Below, one piece after another: positions 42,408 to 44,351 of a DNA stretch of 44,351 bases. The notes under the pieces are model-generated. The model was not told the origin of the DNA, searched no databases, and worked only from the letters and a program-made list of their open reading frames with translations. The stretch is taken from positions 129,866 to 174,216 of the forward strand of contig DUBB01000002.1 of assembly GCA_012960535.1 (NCBI GenBank). Direction: 5' to 3'. The number at the start of each line of letters is the position of its first letter. Positions within the stretch are counted from its first letter, which is position 1. The position numbers and the translations under genes were made by a program. This DNA comes from Gammaproteobacteria bacterium (lineage in GTDB: Bacteria > Pseudomonadota > Gammaproteobacteria > Pseudomonadales > Azotimanducaceae).

Positions 42408-42569
42408 CTAAGAGTCACTTTTCTGCTTGGAATTGCTCCAGTCTAGCTTCAGGCTCCATCCTCCGAGCTGATCAATGAGATCCGTAGGCACTCCAACATT
42501 TCTAGGACTATCTCTGAAGTTATGCCTTAACCCGTGAATGACATAGGCATTACCAATCACAGTTTTGAG
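42408..42569 (-). pseudogene. Tyrosine recombinase (phage-type integrase) C-terminal remnant
   Basis: On the minus strand a 53-codon open stretch reads IGNAYVIHGLRHNFRDS, then NVGVPTDLIDQLGGWSL. HGLRH is the conserved HxxR box and LGGW the H/W box of tyrosine recombinases. The catalytic tyrosine region after GGW is lost and there is no start; a TGA bounds it upstream. It is too short to appear as a gene and lies in the 356-base gap 42273-42628, which otherwise holds nothing recognised. Confidence 0.75.
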
Positions 42570-42628
42570 TCATCTGTTTCTCCACGGCCAGACTAAGGCG
42601 AATACATCAGAAATTTTCATGCTTGGCG

Positions 42629-43015
42629 CTATTTTTCTTCTTTTGGATCAGTGCCGCTGATCACTTCGCCTTCAATCACGTCTTCAACTTCACCCTCAGC
42701 TTCTTCATTTAAGACCTCGTCGCTCATATCAACCTTCTCGATTTCCGGCCAAGGATTGAATGGGAAGGGCTTATAATCGGTGTTGAAGGTTTCATACTGA
42801 AGAATCTCCAATATGAATTCGCAAACTCCTCTACTCATTGCCAGCAAGCGATCGTTAATGTCGCCACTGACCAGCCTGACAATAAACTGGAAGATACAGA
42901 TAAAAACAACAACAAATTCTGCCAGTGAATAAATAAATGCAAACAACAACATGTAAAGACCACGGGTCCATGTACTCGTGCTCATCATTGATTGTCTCAC
43001 TTCATCCTTCATCAT
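42629..43015 (-). CDS. DUF4389 membrane protein
   Basis: A 128-residue protein with two hydrophobic helices (about residues 18-50, GLYMLLFAFIYSLAEFVVVFICIFQF), then the conserved LVSGDINDRL and ILQYETFNTDYKPFPFNPWP, and a strongly acidic tail. This is the DUF4389 pattern, common in gammaproteobacteria; its function is unknown. ATG 43015 has GAGG five bases upstream. It is not in an operon with the genes around it. Confidence 0.85.
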   Translation of the reverse strand: MMKDEVRQSMMSTSTWTRGLYMLLFAFIYSLAEFVVVFICIFQFIVRLVSGDINDRLLAMSRGVCEFILEILQYETFNTDYKPFPFNPWPEIEKVDMSDEVLNEEAEGEVEDVIEGEVISGTDPKEEK

Positions 43016-43452
43016 TATTTCCTCGTGGGTTTGTTTCGTACTGGATCTTTCTGTATCTTTCTGGATCTTTCTATAGCTTAGTGCAAATTCAGTACCAGAA
43101 TAGAATTAGACAATGTTATCAATGGGTTAAGCTGAACCCAGCATGGCAGGCAGTGGTGTTTTTCGCCACTAAATGGGCAAAATCATTAAAATCAGGTAAT
43201 GCCCCAGTATACTCGCTGACCTACAGATGCCCTTTCTGGCAACGGCTTCCCTGCGTTCTGCATGACAAAAATTGATTCGGCTCCGGGCTTTGATTCCCCT
43301 GAGCTGCCAGCCCGTTTACCAGACTATTGTTAGAAGTGGTCTATGAAATGCGATTACCGATTCAATCAGGGTCCAATCCCGCTTCTAATCGGAGGATAGG
43401 CCCAGGATTGGACGCGCTGCTTTTTATAGAAACCACAGCAACAGTGCCTCGG
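43016..43452. other. Intergenic region with short repeats
   Basis: No gene recognised in 437 bases. TGGATCTTTC-type 10-bp units occur three times in tandem at 43042-43071, about 30-55 bases upstream of the DUF4389 start. A 9-bp inverted repeat, GTCCAATCC (43371-43379) with GGATTGGAC (43405-43413), has a 25-base loop and no adjacent T tract. Confidence 0.5.
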
Positions 43453-44001
43453 CTATGCTCGGTCAGCACTGACCAGGCGTTGATAGTTATCGCCATCATA
43501 ATGCATGACAATCCCATTCTTAGTGTCAAATAAAGAGCGCTCCACAGTGGTCAGTTTACCCAAATAAACATGGATGGCACATGAATCAAAATCGACAGCG
43601 CTACTGACCGAATGAATGGCGTTAGGTCCTAATTGTAGAACGTCCCCGGCATTAACTAATATTTCGGTCTTTTGCTTAATTCCACCCGCGCCACTGCTGA
43701 ACCACATGACATTTCTCTCAGCACCCTGATACACAGCGATGGTTGCAACCATTTGATGATCATGTGCGGGCACAGACAGGCCCATCTGGAATCTGCAGTG
43801 CCATATCGAGACCGAGTCATCCTCAAACAAGATGACATCATCATCCGCATAGTCTGGAATCGATATGCCAACCCATTCTGGATTTTTCACTGTCCGCTCG
43901 AGTATGGATTTAACCTGCGCTTTTGCATCCTCGAGGAGCGCAGCTTTTTTCAGGTCATCGACCAGTTGATCGATACTGAATTCGCCTTGTTGTTCAGTCA
44001 T
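43453..44001 (-). CDS. Cupin protein, cysteine-dioxygenase-like
   Basis: A 182-residue cupin. SVPAHDHQMVATIAVYQG is cupin motif 1 with the HxH iron ligands and acidic residue region, and GDVLQLGPNAIHSVSS is motif 2 with the third histidine. The spacing and IHVYLGKL following motif 2 resemble cysteine dioxygenase type I proteins and related thiol dioxygenases, though the substrate is not determined. An N-terminal 40-residue helical part precedes the barrel. ATG 44001 has AAGGAAA about seven bases upstream. Confidence 0.8.
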   Translation of the reverse strand: MTEQQGEFSIDQLVDDLKKAALLEDAKAQVKSILERTVKNPEWVGISIPDYADDDVILFEDDSVSIWHCRFQMGLSVPAHDHQMVATIAVYQGAERNVMWFSSGAGGIKQKTEILVNAGDVLQLGPNAIHSVSSAVDFDSCAIHVYLGKLTTVERSLFDTKNGIVMHYDGDNYQRLVSADRA

Positions 44002-44351
44002 TGTAATTTCCTTGGATACACAGGGCCGGTCCCTCTGGGTCGTATAAGGATGTTAAAAGTGTGGAAAACAGATTGAAAGAAATTGAGCGTGGTACCGAGG
44101 GCCGACTTCACAGTCCTTCATAGGCACCAACTGCTAACCGCAGTCTCGTACTTTCAATAGCTTACAGCTGCTCAGTTCATTGTCAACGGCACGAAAACTT
44201 CTACTGTTTTGTCTACTGTGACTGTTAAAAGCTGTTAAATCCCGACAAAGCTTTCAAGGCAGAGGGGTACGCAGGTGACCATGCCACCCCTGCCCCTATA
44301 TATACACGTCCGCTAACATTTTGATGGCTTTTCAGGTTGTAAAGTTGATGG
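44002..44351. other. Region upstream of the cupin gene, no gene recognised
   Basis: These 350 bases to the window edge hold the promoter region of the cupin gene on the minus strand. No ORF with coding character, RNA gene or strong hairpin was seen. Confidence 0.4.

Noticed and set aside
43371..43413. 9-bp inverted repeat as terminator
   Set aside because: The 25-base loop and lack of an adjoining T tract on either strand make a terminator unlikely.

Overview
The window looks like a chromosomal segment of a gammaproteobacterium, probably marine and uncultured, in a lineage rich in lipid, terpenoid or xenobiotic catabolism. This is inference from gene content: a beta-ketoacyl synthase III resembling Pseudomonas PA3286, an AmiD-like lipoprotein, DUF4389 and spermidine-acetyltransferase-like proteins, and a RAYT transposase scar. 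No rRNA, tRNA, CRISPR array or intact mobile element was seen.

Layout. 1-4.7 kb: a 17-bp tandem repeat, a TIM-barrel amidohydrolase, an AmiD-like amidase, a small membrane protein with a strong terminator, cytochrome b561 and a glutathione S-transferase. 5.1-8.45 kb: a tight five-gene plus-strand operon holding a ferritin-like diiron protein, a paralogue that has lost its iron ligands, two paralogous small proteins (weakly SCP2-like) and an FmdB-type zinc ribbon. I regard this as an uncharacterised oxygenase system. 8.5-18 kb: a Spinster-like MFS carrier, a cupin/ExbD fusion, an S58 peptidase whose signal peptide is built from 15-bp repeats, then a minus-strand set of GNAT, DUF35 OB-fold protein, Ltp2-like thiolase, KAS III and GPH transporter.

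18.3-31.3 kb is an oxidative-catabolism block. The plus strand carries a PhyH dioxygenase, a P450 and a sterol-desaturase-like hydroxylase. The minus strand carries two more PhyH enzymes, an Nramp-like carrier lacking the metal motif, a flavin monooxygenase, a hotdog thioesterase, an M20 peptidase, a TauD/TfdA dioxygenase, an HMG-CoA-lyase-like enzyme and a PEBP protein. At 31403-31951 two apparent ORFs are one carboxymuconolactone-decarboxylase/AhpD-like gene interrupted by an in-frame TGA exactly at the second cysteine of CxxC. A bSECIS-like hairpin follows the TGA, so it is best read as a CxxU selenoprotein. A divergent Rieske oxygenase follows, with palindromes and a promoter between the two genes.

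33.5-39.2 kb holds a DUF123 GIY-YIG protein, two serine hydrolases of the beta-lactamase fold, a short sulfotransferase-like protein, a second amidohydrolase and a MarR regulator. 39.2-42.6 kb is scarred and AT-rich: a truncated RAYT transposase joined to a truncated SDR gene, then a low-GC CBM9/DUF5916 outer-membrane protein gene, then a tyrosine-integrase remnant. The end carries DUF4389 and a cysteine-dioxygenase-like cupin.

Taken together, many mono- and dioxygenases, CoA-linked C-C cleavage enzymes, a thioesterase, hydrolases and carriers suggest uptake and stepwise oxidation of hydrophobic, possibly steroid- or isoprenoid-like, compounds. The substrates cannot be told from sequence alone.
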